This document shows, piece by piece, positions 27,329-48,708 of a DNA stretch of 64,000 nt. The position numbers were made by a program, and so were the translations under genes. Source of the stretch: JADJXM01 sp937967285 (lineage in GTDB: Bacteria; Acidobacteriota; Blastocatellia; RBC074). Where the stretch lies: assembly GCA_050249535.1 (NCBI GenBank), contig JBFWQI010000003.1, forward strand, positions 62,001 to 126,000, given 5' to 3'. The notes below the pieces were generated by a model, which saw only the letters and a list, made by a program, of their open reading frames with translations, had not been told where the DNA came from and made no database searches. Position 1 is the stretch's first letter. Each line of letters starts with the position of its first letter.

Positions 27329-28216
27329 ATGTCTGTAAAGAAGATAGGAGTATTGGGAGCGGGCCTGATGGGGGCCGGCATCGCCCAGGTTGCGGCTTCC
27401 AGCGGGTACGATGTAACGATCGTCGAGGTGAGCGATGAGCTGGTCGCCAAAGGCATCGGCGGGATCGGGAAGTCGCTCTCGAAGTTCGTCGAGAAGGGGA
27501 CGATGACGGCAGAGCAGCGTGACGAGACGCTCGGCCGCCTGCGCGGGACGACGAAGCATGAGGATCTGGCCGACGCCGACCTGATCATCGAGGCGATCAT
27601 CGAGAACCTGAATATCAAGCGCGAAACCTGGGCCCGGCTCGATAAGATCTGCAAACCGGAGACGATCCTCGCGTCGAACACCTCGTCCCTCTCGATCACG
27701 GAAATGATGACGGCTGCATCGCCTGAGCGGCAGCGTCGCTTCGTCGGCATGCACTTCTTCAATCCGGTGCCGCTGATGAAGCTGGTCGAGGTGATCAGCA
27801 CCATTCTGACCGACGAGGCCGTCTACGAGGAGGCGATCTCGGTCGCTCAGTCGATGGGTAAAACCGTCGTCCGGGCCGGCGACAAGACGGGTTTCATCGT
27901 CAATCGCCTTCTCGTCCCGTACATGCTCGACGCCATCCGCGTGCTCGAGGAGGGGCTGGCCTCGACCGTCGATATCGACAACGGGATGAAGCTCGGATGC
28001 AATCACCCGATGGGTCCGCTGACGCTCGCCGACTTCGTCGGTCTCGATACCACCTACTACATCGCCAACATCATGTTCGATGAGTTCAGGGAGAAGCGCT
28101 TCGCCCCGCCGACACTGCTCAAGCGGATGGTCCAGGCAGGGCTCTACGGACGCAAGTCGGGACGCGGTTTCTACGACTACTCCGATCCGAAAAACCCGTT
28201 GCCGGTGAAGCTCTGA
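27329..28216 (+). CDS. 3-hydroxybutyryl-CoA / 3-hydroxyacyl-CoA dehydrogenase
   Basis: 295 residues, family length. NAD-binding GAGLMG at residues 10-15, ASNTSS at 115-120, and the catalytic His142 with Glu154 (MHFFNPVPLMKLVEV). The C-terminal helical domain carries GFIVNRLL and HPMGPLTLADFVGLD. It oxidises (S)-3-hydroxyacyl-CoA with NAD+, or runs in reverse in butyrate/PHB metabolism. AGGAGGCAATC precedes the ATG. Forms a two-gene unit with the enoyl-CoA hydratase-like gene 2 nt downstream. Confidence 0.95.
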   Translation: MSVKKIGVLGAGLMGAGIAQVAASSGYDVTIVEVSDELVAKGIGGIGKSLSKFVEKGTMTAEQRDETLGRLRGTTKHEDLADADLIIEAIIENLNIKRETWARLDKICKPETILASNTSSLSITEMMTAASPERQRRFVGMHFFNPVPLMKLVEVISTILTDEAVYEEAISVAQSMGKTVVRAGDKTGFIVNRLLVPYMLDAIRVLEEGLASTVDIDNGMKLGCNHPMGPLTLADFVGLDTTYYIANIMFDEFREKRFAPPTLLKRMVQAGLYGRKSGRGFYDYSDPKNPLPVKL

Positions 28217-28218
28217 AC

Positions 28219-28938
28219 ATGGCTCAGCAAAATTTCCACACCGTTGAACTCGAGGGCCGGCTCGATGCCGGCCGGCTCGAGGAACTCGCCGGCGTATTCG
28301 ATTCCTTCAGTGAGGATCCGGACGCCAGATCGCTCGTCCTCGTCTGCCGTGACCTGAGCGGGCCGGATGCGGGATCGACGACCCCTGTCGAGGCGCTCGA
28401 ACTGGCCCGGCTCGGGCAGTCCCTGATCGCGCTGATCGAGGGGGCGGGCAAACCCGTCATCGCCGCCATCAGCGGGGAGGTGCTCGACGGGGGATTCGAA
28501 CTCGCCCTCGCCTGCCACTGGCGGATCGCGACTGAAGACGCCCGACTGGGCTTCTCCAATCCGGCCCGCCTGCCGGCTTTCGGCGGCGCGACTCGGCTGG
28601 CGGAGGTAGCCGGCCGTTCGAGGGCGCTCGAGATAATCCTCACCGGCCGCACCATCACCGCAACCGAGGCCCGCTCGATCAATATCGTCAATCGCCTCCA
28701 CCCGGACAGCGCCCATCTGATCGCAGACGCACGGGATCTCGCCGCAAGGCTCGGCCGCAATGCGCCCCTCGCCGTCAGATTCGCGCTCGAGGCCGTCGCC
28801 TCAGGTTCGCACCTGCCGCTCGACGATGCCCTCAGACTCGAGTCCGCTCTCTTCGCCCTCTGTTTCGCCACGCGCGATGTCCGCGAAGGCACCGCCGCCT
28901 TCCTCGAAAAACGTCCCCCTGAATTCGAGGGGCGGTGA
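28219..28938 (+). CDS. Enoyl-CoA hydratase/isomerase family protein, atypical active site
   Basis: 239 residues. Crotonase fold with the oxyanion-hole segments AAISGEVLDGGFELALACHWRIA and PAFGGATRLAEVAG, then LEIILTG. Compared with the mammalian crotonase motif FGQPEILLGTIPGAGG, the loop is four residues shorter (FSNPARLPAFGG) and the first catalytic Glu is absent, while the second (LEIILTG) is kept. It may therefore be an isomerase or another crotonase-type enzyme and not a true hydratase. Two nucleotides separate it from the dehydrogenase, so the products probably act in one CoA-thioester pathway. Confidence 0.88.
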   Translation: MAQQNFHTVELEGRLDAGRLEELAGVFDSFSEDPDARSLVLVCRDLSGPDAGSTTPVEALELARLGQSLIALIEGAGKPVIAAISGEVLDGGFELALACHWRIATEDARLGFSNPARLPAFGGATRLAEVAGRSRALEIILTGRTITATEARSINIVNRLHPDSAHLIADARDLAARLGRNAPLAVRFALEAVASGSHLPLDDALRLESALFALCFATRDVREGTAAFLEKRPPEFEGR

Positions 28939-28988
28939 CAGATTCAGAGTTTCGCAAGTTAAAGTATGATAGACGGGAATTTATTGTC

Positions 28989-29017
28989 TTGACCGCGTGG
29001 TTCGCGATCACTATACT
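28989..29017 (+). promoter_or_regulatory. Strong sigma70-like promoter of ribH
   Basis: TTGACC (28989-28994), 17-nt spacer, TATACT (29012-29017). The expected start near 29024 leaves at most about 23 nt of leader, so there is no room for an FMN riboswitch. Confidence 0.65.
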
Positions 29018-29046
29018 TTGCCGGAGTCGATATGAAGGATTCCCCC

Positions 29047-29523
<477 letters not shown>

Positions 29524-29619
29524 CAGTCTGGTTCGTCCTCACCCGATCTTCAGGCAAAATTTGTCCCCCGTAATGGCTTCAATCTATTTAATCTCAAATC
29601 GAACATAAGAAACAGTATT

Positions 29620-30081
29620 ATGGGTGCTCGACGCAGAGCGCGCGAATGTGCGCTACAGATGCTTTTTCAATACGACGTGGCCCGTCCGACGATCGAGGAG
29701 ATGGTGGAGACATACTGGGGGGAGATGGCGGAGGCCGCCGAAGAGGTTCGTGATTTCGCCAATCAACTGGCGATCGGCACGATCGAACATCTCAATGAGA
29801 TCGATGACCGGATCCGCCTGAGAACCGAACACTGGCGAATTCCGCGCATGGCGATCGTCGATCGCAACCTCCTCAGGATGGCCGTCTACGAATTCCTCTT
29901 TCAGCCGAGTACTCCGAGGACCGTCGCCATCAACGAGGCGCTCGAGATCGCGCGGAGGTTTTCGACCACCGAGGCGACGCAGTTCATCAACGGCATACTC
30001 GACGCGATCAAGCGCGACCTCGAATCGGACGGCTCCGAGGAGGTCGAAAAGCCGGAAAACCTGGTGCATCAGGCCGGTTGA
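29620..30081 (+). CDS. nusB: Transcription antitermination factor NusB
   Basis: 153 residues, all-helical. ARRRARECALQMLFQYD opens the protein, and VAINEALEIARRFSTTEATQFINGILDAI is the diagnostic C-terminal segment. NusB binds boxA RNA with NusE (S10) and supports antitermination of rRNA operons. It follows ribH on the same strand with 96 nt between; no Shine-Dalgarno is visible. Confidence 0.96.
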   Translation: MGARRRARECALQMLFQYDVARPTIEEMVETYWGEMAEAAEEVRDFANQLAIGTIEHLNEIDDRIRLRTEHWRIPRMAIVDRNLLRMAVYEFLFQPSTPRTVAINEALEIARRFSTTEATQFINGILDAIKRDLESDGSEEVEKPENLVHQAG

Positions 30082-30092
30082 TCGAGCGCCGG

Positions 30093-30985
<893 letters not shown>

Positions 30986-30987
30986 TT

Positions 30988-31016
30988 TTGAATACTTCGG
31001 CATACTACTGTAGAAT
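30988..31016 (+). promoter_or_regulatory. Sigma70-like promoter of the second VWA gene
   Basis: TTGAAT (30988-30993), 17-nt spacer, TAGAAT (31011-31016); predicted leader about 20 nt. Confidence 0.5.
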
Positions 31017-31043
31017 TCCCCGAGCGGAATTGGAAACTGGATT

Positions 31044-32207
31044 ATGAAAAAACGCGCATTAAGTATTCTGGTTCTGATGGCTGTTCTGGTCATGGCGGCC
31101 TCGGCGCAGGTACCGGAAAAACAGGACGAGAAGCAGGATCCGCAGCAGACGATCCGGATCGGAACGGGGCTGGTCACGGTCCCTGTCATCGTCACCGATC
31201 GCTACGGGCGGTTTATGACCGGTCTCGGAAAGGACGAGTTTTCCATTTACGAGGACGGCGTCCAGCAGAGGATCGAGGAGTTCTCCTCGATCGAGTCGCC
31301 CTTTTCCGTCGCACTGCTGATCGACACCAGCCGCAGCACGCAGAACAAGCTGAATACCATCCGCAAGGCGGCGCTAGCCTTCATCAAGCAGCTCCAGCCG
31401 CGCGACCGGGTTATGATCGTCACCTTCGATGAGAAGGTCCGCTACATTAATGATTTCAGCAATAATATCGATGAAATCGAAAAGACGATCAAGAACGTCA
31501 AGAGCAGCTATCTGACCAGCCTCTACGACGCGATCGATCAGACGATCCGCGAGAAGATGGCCAATATCGACGGTCGCAAGGCGATCGTCCTGCTGACCGA
31601 CGGGGTCGATACCGCCAGCAAGCGCGCCACGTACGAAAGCACTCTCGATCTGATCGCGACCTCCGGCATCATCTGCTATGCCATTCAGTACGAGACGCGC
31701 AACGACGGCGCTCCGATCATGAAGCCGCTCTTCATTCCGAACATCCCCGGCAACGGGTTCACCGGCCGGGCGGTCCGCTGGCAGGATCTTCAGGATCCGA
31801 AGCCGGAGGATCCGGGAAAACCGATCATCAATATTCCCAGGCCGCGCGTCGATACGATCAATCCGTCGCAGGAAAATCGTCCAGTCCGGCCGTCACCGCC
31901 GCGAAGCAGCACTCAACCGGCCAGGCCGCTCCGGGACCGGTACCTGATTGCCGCGGATTACATGCGCTCGGTAGCGCTTCAGTCCGGCGCACGCTATATC
32001 CGCGCCGAAAATATCGAAAATACCACCTTCGCCTTCAGACTGATCGCCGACGAACTCCGCAACCAGTACACCGTCAGATACATCTCATCGAACGATCAGC
32101 GCGACGGCACCTACCGCTCGATCTCCGTCAGAATCAATAACGACGACCTCGTCGTCCGGGCCCGCGTCGGTTACCGCGCTCCGCTCGCCGATTCCGAAGA
32201 GAAGTGA
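31044..32207 (+). CDS. Secreted VWA-domain protein, acidobacterial VWFA-related type (second copy)
   Basis: 387 residues. Signal peptide 1-21 (MAASAQ), a beta segment (IGTGLVTVPVIVTDRYGRFM) shared with the paralogue at 13532-14608, and a VWA fold with MIDAS Asp94, Ser96 and Ser98 (DTSRS) and a TDG near residue 190. An insert of about 80 residues (225-305), rich in Pro and Arg, separates the last strands; the end VRARVGYRAPL matches the paralogue's ARNGYYAP. Exported, metal-dependent protein-binding role inferred from the fold; partner unknown. Transcribed alone. Confidence 0.92.
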   Translation: MKKRALSILVLMAVLVMAASAQVPEKQDEKQDPQQTIRIGTGLVTVPVIVTDRYGRFMTGLGKDEFSIYEDGVQQRIEEFSSIESPFSVALLIDTSRSTQNKLNTIRKAALAFIKQLQPRDRVMIVTFDEKVRYINDFSNNIDEIEKTIKNVKSSYLTSLYDAIDQTIREKMANIDGRKAIVLLTDGVDTASKRATYESTLDLIATSGIICYAIQYETRNDGAPIMKPLFIPNIPGNGFTGRAVRWQDLQDPKPEDPGKPIINIPRPRVDTINPSQENRPVRPSPPRSSTQPARPLRDRYLIAADYMRSVALQSGARYIRAENIENTTFAFRLIADELRNQYTVRYISSNDQRDGTYRSISVRINNDDLVVRARVGYRAPLADSEEK

Positions 32208-32386
32208 TTATCAGGCTCAATGCTGTGCAACCTTGGTTGTCCGATTTTTTAACCGCAGAGAGTCAGAGGTTTCTTGAGGAAGCGATCTGCGTCACGAGCC
32301 CTTCGGCAGAGATTCCGGATTTAAGATAACCAGAAAACCGATCTCTGCCCGCCTCTGCCGAAATAACCAGATGCGATCCCGGAAAC
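32208..32386. other. Intergenic stretch with degenerate repeat-like text
   Basis: Contains AACCGCAGAGAGTCAGAGG near 32252 and CGATCTCTGCCCGCCTCTGCC near 32338, which are imperfect inverse copies around CAGAG words. This may be a decayed inverted-arm element. No ORF. Confidence 0.35.
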
Positions 32387-32687
<301 letters not shown>

Positions 32688-32693
32688 AAGGCG

Positions 32694-32722
32694 AGTATAT
32701 ATTTCAAATCGGGATCAGTCAA
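32694..32722 (-). promoter_or_regulatory. Sigma70-like promoter, minus strand, for the candidate sRNA
   Basis: TTGACT (32717-32722), 17-nt spacer, TATACT (32694-32699), in an AT-rich stretch. Confidence 0.55.
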
Positions 32723-32938
32723 GTTTTCTTTAAATTTTTATTCATCATCTTTTTACTGAAAATTTACACGGCAGGTTTTGCAACTGAGATGGGGCCGGAT
32801 CGGTTCAGGAGGTCCGCCGGCAGGGACGTAAAGAGTGTGGGGACGGCGTGTGTCACGGGGCTGATTTTATGTTAAACTGCGTGATGTCAACCCCTTGCAA
32901 GTAAATAGAATGATATGAATCGCTACCTGGAGGTCGGA

Positions 32939-33730
32939 GTGAGCTCAACAAAGAGAATAACGTACGCCTTATGCATCCTTATATTAATGGGGATGATCGG
33001 GATAACGGCGCAGGCGGACACGATCAGGCTGAGAGACGGGAGTATCCTCAAGGGCAAGGTCGTCTCGTACAAAGGCGGGCGATTCACGATCATCGTCTAT
33101 ATCGGAAGCAGTTCGTCGCAGCACGTGATACCGGTCGAAGAGGTTGAGAGCGTGGAGTTCGACGGATCGGACATAGCGTCGACGGGCAGAGAGTTACAGC
33201 CGGCGGCGCGGGCCGTGGAGCCTGAGGAGCCTGTCTCGAGACCTGTCGAGGAGCCGCGGGTGGAGGCGCGACCGGTGGATACGCGTCCGGTGGAGGCTCC
33301 GCCGGTAATCGAGCCGAGGGTCGAGACCGAGCGTCCGGTCGGAGAGATCGATACGGGAATGACGCCGGTGATAGCCGAAAAGACAGTCAGCGTGGCGGCG
33401 GCGGCGGACTGGACGAGCACGGAGATCCGCGTGCAGCGCGGTCAGCGGATCGTGGTCAGCGCGTCGGGAGAGGTCGATCTGGGCGACGGGCGGAGGGCCC
33501 AGCCGCAGGGGATCGACTCGTCGGACAACAGGAAGCTGCTGCCCGGCAAGCCGACCGGTTCGCTGATCGCGGTAGTCGGTGACGACAACGACGATTTCAT
33601 CTACATCGGGGCCTCGTCCGAGTTCACGGCGCCGCACAACGGGATCCTCTTTCTGAGCGTCAACGAGGGAAATCTGAGAGACAACAACGGAGCCTTCGTG
33701 GCCCGCATCAAGGTGCTCAGCAACAGATAG
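32939..33730 (+). CDS. Secreted protein with LecA (PA-IL)-like lectin domain
   Basis: 263 residues from the GTG at 32939 (GGAGG at 32929-32933, 5-nt spacing); the ATG at 32915 has no ribosome-binding site. Signal peptide 1-26 (GITAQA). Residues about 27-75 form a small beta domain (DTIRLRDGSILKGKVVSY), then a Pro/Glu/Val-rich linker (about 85-145) with PVE-type repeats. The C-terminal 110 residues follow the LecA pattern: RGQRIVVSASGEVDLG, PQGIDSS, GSLIAVVGD and the calcium/sugar end SVNEGNLRDNNGAF. Two of the usual ND...NN ligands are replaced by Glu and Asp, still compatible with calcium. It is 15 nt upstream of a sensor kinase. Confidence 0.8.
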   Translation: MSSTKRITYALCILILMGMIGITAQADTIRLRDGSILKGKVVSYKGGRFTIIVYIGSSSSQHVIPVEEVESVEFDGSDIASTGRELQPAARAVEPEEPVSRPVEEPRVEARPVDTRPVEAPPVIEPRVETERPVGEIDTGMTPVIAEKTVSVAAAADWTSTEIRVQRGQRIVVSASGEVDLGDGRRAQPQGIDSSDNRKLLPGKPTGSLIAVVGDDNDDFIYIGASSEFTAPHNGILFLSVNEGNLRDNNGAFVARIKVLSNR

Positions 33731-33745
33731 AACGCGTCGGGGGAA

Positions 33746-35704
<1,959 letters not shown>

Positions 35705-36470
35705 CGAGCGGCCGGCGCGTTCGCTGCTCGCTGAGATGCTCGGGACCTTCCCCGCAGTTGAGCTGCTCGGCGAGGCCTCGGACGGCGCCGAGGCGATCGA
35801 GCTGATCGAGCGCGAAGAGCCCGATCTGGCTCTGCTCGACCTGCAGATGCCTGAGATCGACGGGCTCGGCGTGGTCCGCATGCTGCGCCGTGACAGGCTG
35901 CCGCTCGTCGCATTCGTCACGGCCTACGACGGTTACGCCATCCGCGCCTTCGAGCTCAACGCCGTCGACTACCTTCTCAAACCAGTCGAGCGGTCCCGGC
36001 TTGCCGACACGATCGAGCGCGCTCGCGAGCGCATGGCCGCATCCGATTTCCGTGTCCGCGAGGCCAGCAGGATTGACGAGACGCTCGGCCATTACGACGC
36101 TCATCGCCCTCCGCAGCCGTATCCTGAGCGGATTCCGGTTCGCCGGCGCGACGATATCCTTCTGCTTCCGGTAGCCGAGATCGCCGCCATCATCGCCGAG
36201 GCGGAACTGCTCCATCTGACGACGGTCGACAATCGCCGGTTCACGATCACTCACAGCCTGAAGGACCTCGAGTCGCGCCTCGACCCGGCGGCCTTTATCC
36301 GTCTCTCGCGCGGCTCGCTGGCCGCCATCCGTCATATCGACCGGATCAACCCGCTCCCCGGCGGAACCTATCTCGTCACACTCTCCAACGGTCAGGAACT
36401 GAATGTCAGCCGCCTCCAGGCGCGGATCCTGCGGGAGAGGATCCTCCGATTGTGATGTTTGAATATATGA

Positions 36471-36697
36471 AGTTGCCTGTTTTGAATAGTTTCCAGTTGC
36501 CAGTTGCCAGTTTCCAGTATTATTTGAAGGGGCGCTGGTTTGCCGGAATTTGATCTTACAAACAGCTCCGGATTTCTAAATCGGAACAAGAAAGATAGGG
36601 ACACCGGCTCCGTTGGAGCCGGTGTCTCAATGTTGCTTGTTCTGATTTAGGTACCTAATGGAAACTGGCAACTGGAAACTATTCAAAACAGGCAACT
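36471..36697. repeat. Inverted-arm intergenic element R7 with three nested palindromes
   Basis: Outer arms 36471-36522 and 36656-36697 match perfectly apart from one extra 7-nt AGTTGCC unit and terminal bases in the left arm. The middle palindrome is 36576-36590 with 36636-36650 (14 of 15). The core is a perfect 12-bp hairpin, 36600-36611 with 36615-36626, with a 3-nt loop. It lies between the LytTR gene and radA. Confidence 0.92.
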
Positions 36698-36743
36698 ATT
36701 AAAAACTGGAAACTGCTCCTGCAACTGCCCTAAAATATCGGCT

Positions 36744-38126
36744 ATGGCAACCAAAGGATCGCGCACCGTCTATGCATGTCAGAACTGCGGACACCAGTCG
36801 CGCAAGTGGCTCGGGAAGTGTCCGGACTGCGGCGACTGGAACACCTTCGTCGAGGAGCGGGAGACCGTGACGCCGAAGGGCGGAGGCGGCGCGCTTCAGC
36901 GGACGGGGCTCAAGTTGCGCGAGACGAGCCCGGTCCCGTTCGCGGAGATCGAGGCTCAGGACGACTCTCGCGAGGAGACGGGGATCGAGGAGTTCGACCG
37001 CGTGCTCGGCGGCGGCATCGTGCCGGGCTCGCTGGTCCTGATCGGAGGCGAGCCGGGAATCGGTAAATCGACATTGCTTTCCCAGGTCGCCGACCGGCTG
37101 AGCGCGCTCTACGGCAACGTTCTCTATGTTTCGGGCGAGGAGAGCGAACGTCAGATCAAGCTCCGCGGAGACCGGCTCGGCATCAATCCCGAGGGGCTCT
37201 ACCTGCTGTCCGAGACGAGCCTCGAACGCATCTTCGACCAGATCAACCGGCTCCAGCCGCGGGCGATCATCATCGATTCGGTTCAGACGATCTTTTCAGA
37301 GAAACTCGAGAGCGCGCCGGGCTCCGTCTCGCAGGTCAGGGAGGTTGCCGGACAGTTTCTGCTGCTGGCCAAGAACCTGACGACGCCGGTCTTTCTGATC
37401 GGCCACGTGACCAAGGAAGGAATGATTGCCGGCCCGAAGGCGCTCGAGCACATCGTCGATACCGTCCTCTACTTCGAGGGCGAACGCCATCACAACCACC
37501 GCATCCTGCGCGCTGCCAAGAACCGCTTCGGCGCGGCCAACGAACTGGGAATCTTCGAGATGACCGGACGCGGCCTGGTCGGCGTTCCCAACCCGTCGGA
37601 GATCTTCCTCAACGAACGGCCGATCGGGGCCTCCGGTTCCGCCGTCGTCGCCGCAATGGAGGGAACACGCCCGATGCTGGTCGAGATTCAGGCCCTCGTC
37701 AGTTCATCGAAATTCGGGACCGGCCGCCGGACGACCCAGGGCGTCGAGATCAATCGCGTCGCGCTGCTGGTCGCCATGCTCGAAAAACGGCTCGGTTTCC
37801 ACCTCAGCGGCGACGACATCTTCGTCAATCTCGTCGGCGGAATCTCGATCGACGAGCCGGCGGTCGATCTCGGCATCGTCGCCGCCGTCACCTCGAGCTT
37901 CAGAAATATCCCGATCAGCGAGCATACGATCGTCTTCGGCGAGGTCGGTCTCGCCGGCGAGGTCCGCGCCTCAGCTCACGCCGCCATCCGCCTCCGCGAA
38001 ATCGCCCGCATGGGCTTCAAACGTGTCATCATGCCCCGGAACAACCTCTCGGGCCTCGACCAGGACGACCGCGTCGAAATCATCGGAGTCCGCTCAGTCA
38101 CCGACGCCCTCGACGCGCTCTTCTGA
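36744..38126 (+). CDS. radA: DNA repair protein RadA
   Basis: 460 residues, family length. Zinc finger Cys12, Cys15, Cys26 and Cys29 (CQNCG, CPDCG), RecA-like ATPase with Walker A GEPGIGKSTL, the RadA-specific KNRFG motif (AAKNRFGAANELG) and a Lon-like C-terminal domain (GGISIDEPAVDLGIVAA). RadA is a hexameric helicase that promotes branch migration in recombination repair. The ATG has no Shine-Dalgarno but a TAAAAT (36731-36736) lies 7 nt upstream, suggesting a leaderless transcript. Confidence 0.97.
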   Translation: MATKGSRTVYACQNCGHQSRKWLGKCPDCGDWNTFVEERETVTPKGGGGALQRTGLKLRETSPVPFAEIEAQDDSREETGIEEFDRVLGGGIVPGSLVLIGGEPGIGKSTLLSQVADRLSALYGNVLYVSGEESERQIKLRGDRLGINPEGLYLLSETSLERIFDQINRLQPRAIIIDSVQTIFSEKLESAPGSVSQVREVAGQFLLLAKNLTTPVFLIGHVTKEGMIAGPKALEHIVDTVLYFEGERHHNHRILRAAKNRFGAANELGIFEMTGRGLVGVPNPSEIFLNERPIGASGSAVVAAMEGTRPMLVEIQALVSSSKFGTGRRTTQGVEINRVALLVAMLEKRLGFHLSGDDIFVNLVGGISIDEPAVDLGIVAAVTSSFRNIPISEHTIVFGEVGLAGEVRASAHAAIRLREIARMGFKRVIMPRNNLSGLDQDDRVEIIGVRSVTDALDALF

Positions 38127-38315
38127 TGCACTTCACTTAAATCTCCTGTCATTTTGGCGCTTCAACGAAAAAATCAGCATATACGCTACAAGAAAAAATA
38201 AGGATTGTATGTTGTGATCAGGATATGATATTTTCAAACCGTATTTGGGGCCCTCACACCTCCTCCCAAATGGCCCGCCACATCTTAGCTGCATCTGCGG
38301 CATTGGGAGAGAACT

Positions 38316-42596
<4,281 letters not shown>

Positions 42597-42603
42597 GGGA
42601 TGA

Positions 42604-42744
<141 letters not shown>

Positions 42745-42947
42745 AAAATTTCTTTGCGTCTGATCCCTGAAATTTCCGATTAAAAATTCGATTTTTATGT
42801 TTACATTCAGCGAAAACAAAAGATAATTGGATAGCGAACTCACATCAGACCCCCGCCTGGTAGCCCCTCGAGTCGTATCTTTTACATGCCGGCATTAACG
42901 AAAGAGCATTAGATCGACGCTTGTCATCCGGATTATTGGAGTAGTTG

Positions 42948-44777
<1,830 letters not shown>

Positions 44778-44855
44778 TTAATCATTTTGAATTAATGTGG
44801 TAAAACTTGTCTCCCTGCTGTTTCAGAAAACAAGAGGATAGAGGCAAGTCATTTC

Positions 44856-47336
<2,481 letters not shown>

Positions 47337-47369
47337 GGATTCGCCGGCGGGGGGGGCCGGCGTACCGAT

Positions 47370-48704
47370 ATGAAACGAGGCACGGGAATCATAGTCTGCT
47401 ATCTGCTGCTGCTGCTGACGGCGCTTCTGCCGGCGCAGAAGACCGCCGCGCCGGTCGTCAGCCTCTCTCTGCCTCAACCTTTTTCAAACCTGATTACGCC
47501 GGTATCGACTCCGACGCCGGAGCCTTCGTACGGTTTCGAGTCCCGCGCCCTGTGGGTGGTGCGTCATACACTGACATCGCCTGAGGCCGTGCGTGAGCTG
47601 GTTGCACGCACCAAGGAGAACGGATTTACGGATCTGGTGGTTCAGATTCGCGGGCGGGGCGATGCGTGGTACGCGTCCAACCTTGAACCTCGCGCCGAGG
47701 AGCTGGGAACTCAGCCCGGACAGTTCGATCCTCTGGCGCAGGTGATCGATCAGGCCCATCTGGTCGGCATCAGGGTTCACGCGTGGATCAACATGTATCT
47801 CGTCGCGAACCTCGATCCCCTGCCGAGAAACAGAGGGCACCTGATCTACCGTCATCCGGAATGGATCATGGTTCCGAAGGCGATATCGAAGGAGCTCTAC
47901 GGCACGGATCCCGCCGACCCCGGCTACCTGTCGCAAATCGTCGAGCATTCAAAACAGCAGCGAACCGAACTTGAAGGCCTCTACACCTCGCCGGCGCACC
48001 CACAGGTAAAGGACAATATCTTCGAGATCTGGATGGATGTGGCTCGGAACTACGAAGTCGACGGGCTGCATTTCGACTACGTCCGTTACCCGAACCCGCA
48101 GTTCGATTACAGTCGTGTCTCACTCGACCGGTTCCGGGCCATGATCGAGAAGGATCTCGATACTGAAAACAGGGACTTCCTGGCGAAGGAGTTCGAGAAA
48201 GATCCGCTCATCTACGCTACGTCTTTCCCTGAGAAATATGCACAGTTTCAGCGAGACCAGGTGACTGATCTGGTCGGAAGGATCTACAAGGGCGTCAAGC
48301 GTATCAGATCGAACGCGCTCGTCTCGGCGGCGGTCTTCGCCAACGAGACTGAGGCGTCTCGATCGCGCTATCAGGACTGGAAGCTGTGGCTCAGTCGCGG
48401 CTGGCTCGACATCCTCTGTCCGATGGCTTACACCACTGAGACCGAGTCATTCCGGCGCCAGATCAGCTCTGCTATCGCCAACTCTGCGGGCAGGCGAGTC
48501 TGGGGAGGCATCGGCGCATGGCGCCAGACGGCCGACCAGACGATCGAAAAGATCAATGTGGCGCGCGAGCTCGGCGCCCAGGGGTTTATTCTTTTTTCCT
48601 ACGACAGCTCCATCCAGGCCTCGCCGCTCAATCCCCAGGCGGACTACCTCAAACGCGTCCACGAGGCGCTCAAAAGCGGATCTCAGCAAATTCGGAGTCA
48701 GTAA
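47370..48704 (+). CDS. Family 10-like glycosyl hydrolase (GHL10)
   Basis: 444 residues. Signal-like N-terminus (VCYLLLLLTALLPAQ). TIM-barrel segments: SRALWVVRHTLTSPEAV, DLVVQIRGRGDAWY, GIRVHAWINMYL, VDGLHFDYVRYP and LDILCPMAY, which are typical of the GHL10/YngK group. The Asp in HFDYVRYP is the usual catalytic-site acid. Substrates of the family are poorly known; a peptidoglycan or other envelope glycan is likely from its position 33 nt after the NamZ fusion and 4 nt before the protease gene. Confidence 0.9.
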   Translation: MKRGTGIIVCYLLLLLTALLPAQKTAAPVVSLSLPQPFSNLITPVSTPTPEPSYGFESRALWVVRHTLTSPEAVRELVARTKENGFTDLVVQIRGRGDAWYASNLEPRAEELGTQPGQFDPLAQVIDQAHLVGIRVHAWINMYLVANLDPLPRNRGHLIYRHPEWIMVPKAISKELYGTDPADPGYLSQIVEHSKQQRTELEGLYTSPAHPQVKDNIFEIWMDVARNYEVDGLHFDYVRYPNPQFDYSRVSLDRFRAMIEKDLDTENRDFLAKEFEKDPLIYATSFPEKYAQFQRDQVTDLVGRIYKGVKRIRSNALVSAAVFANETEASRSRYQDWKLWLSRGWLDILCPMAYTTETESFRRQISSAIANSAGRRVWGGIGAWRQTADQTIEKINVARELGAQGFILFSYDSSIQASPLNPQADYLKRVHEALKSGSQQIRSQ

Positions 48705-48708
48705 GCGA

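Noticed and set aside
28940..29031. FMN riboswitch before ribH
   Set aside because: The strong promoter leaves less than 25 nt of leader, and no conserved FMN-aptamer core is visible.
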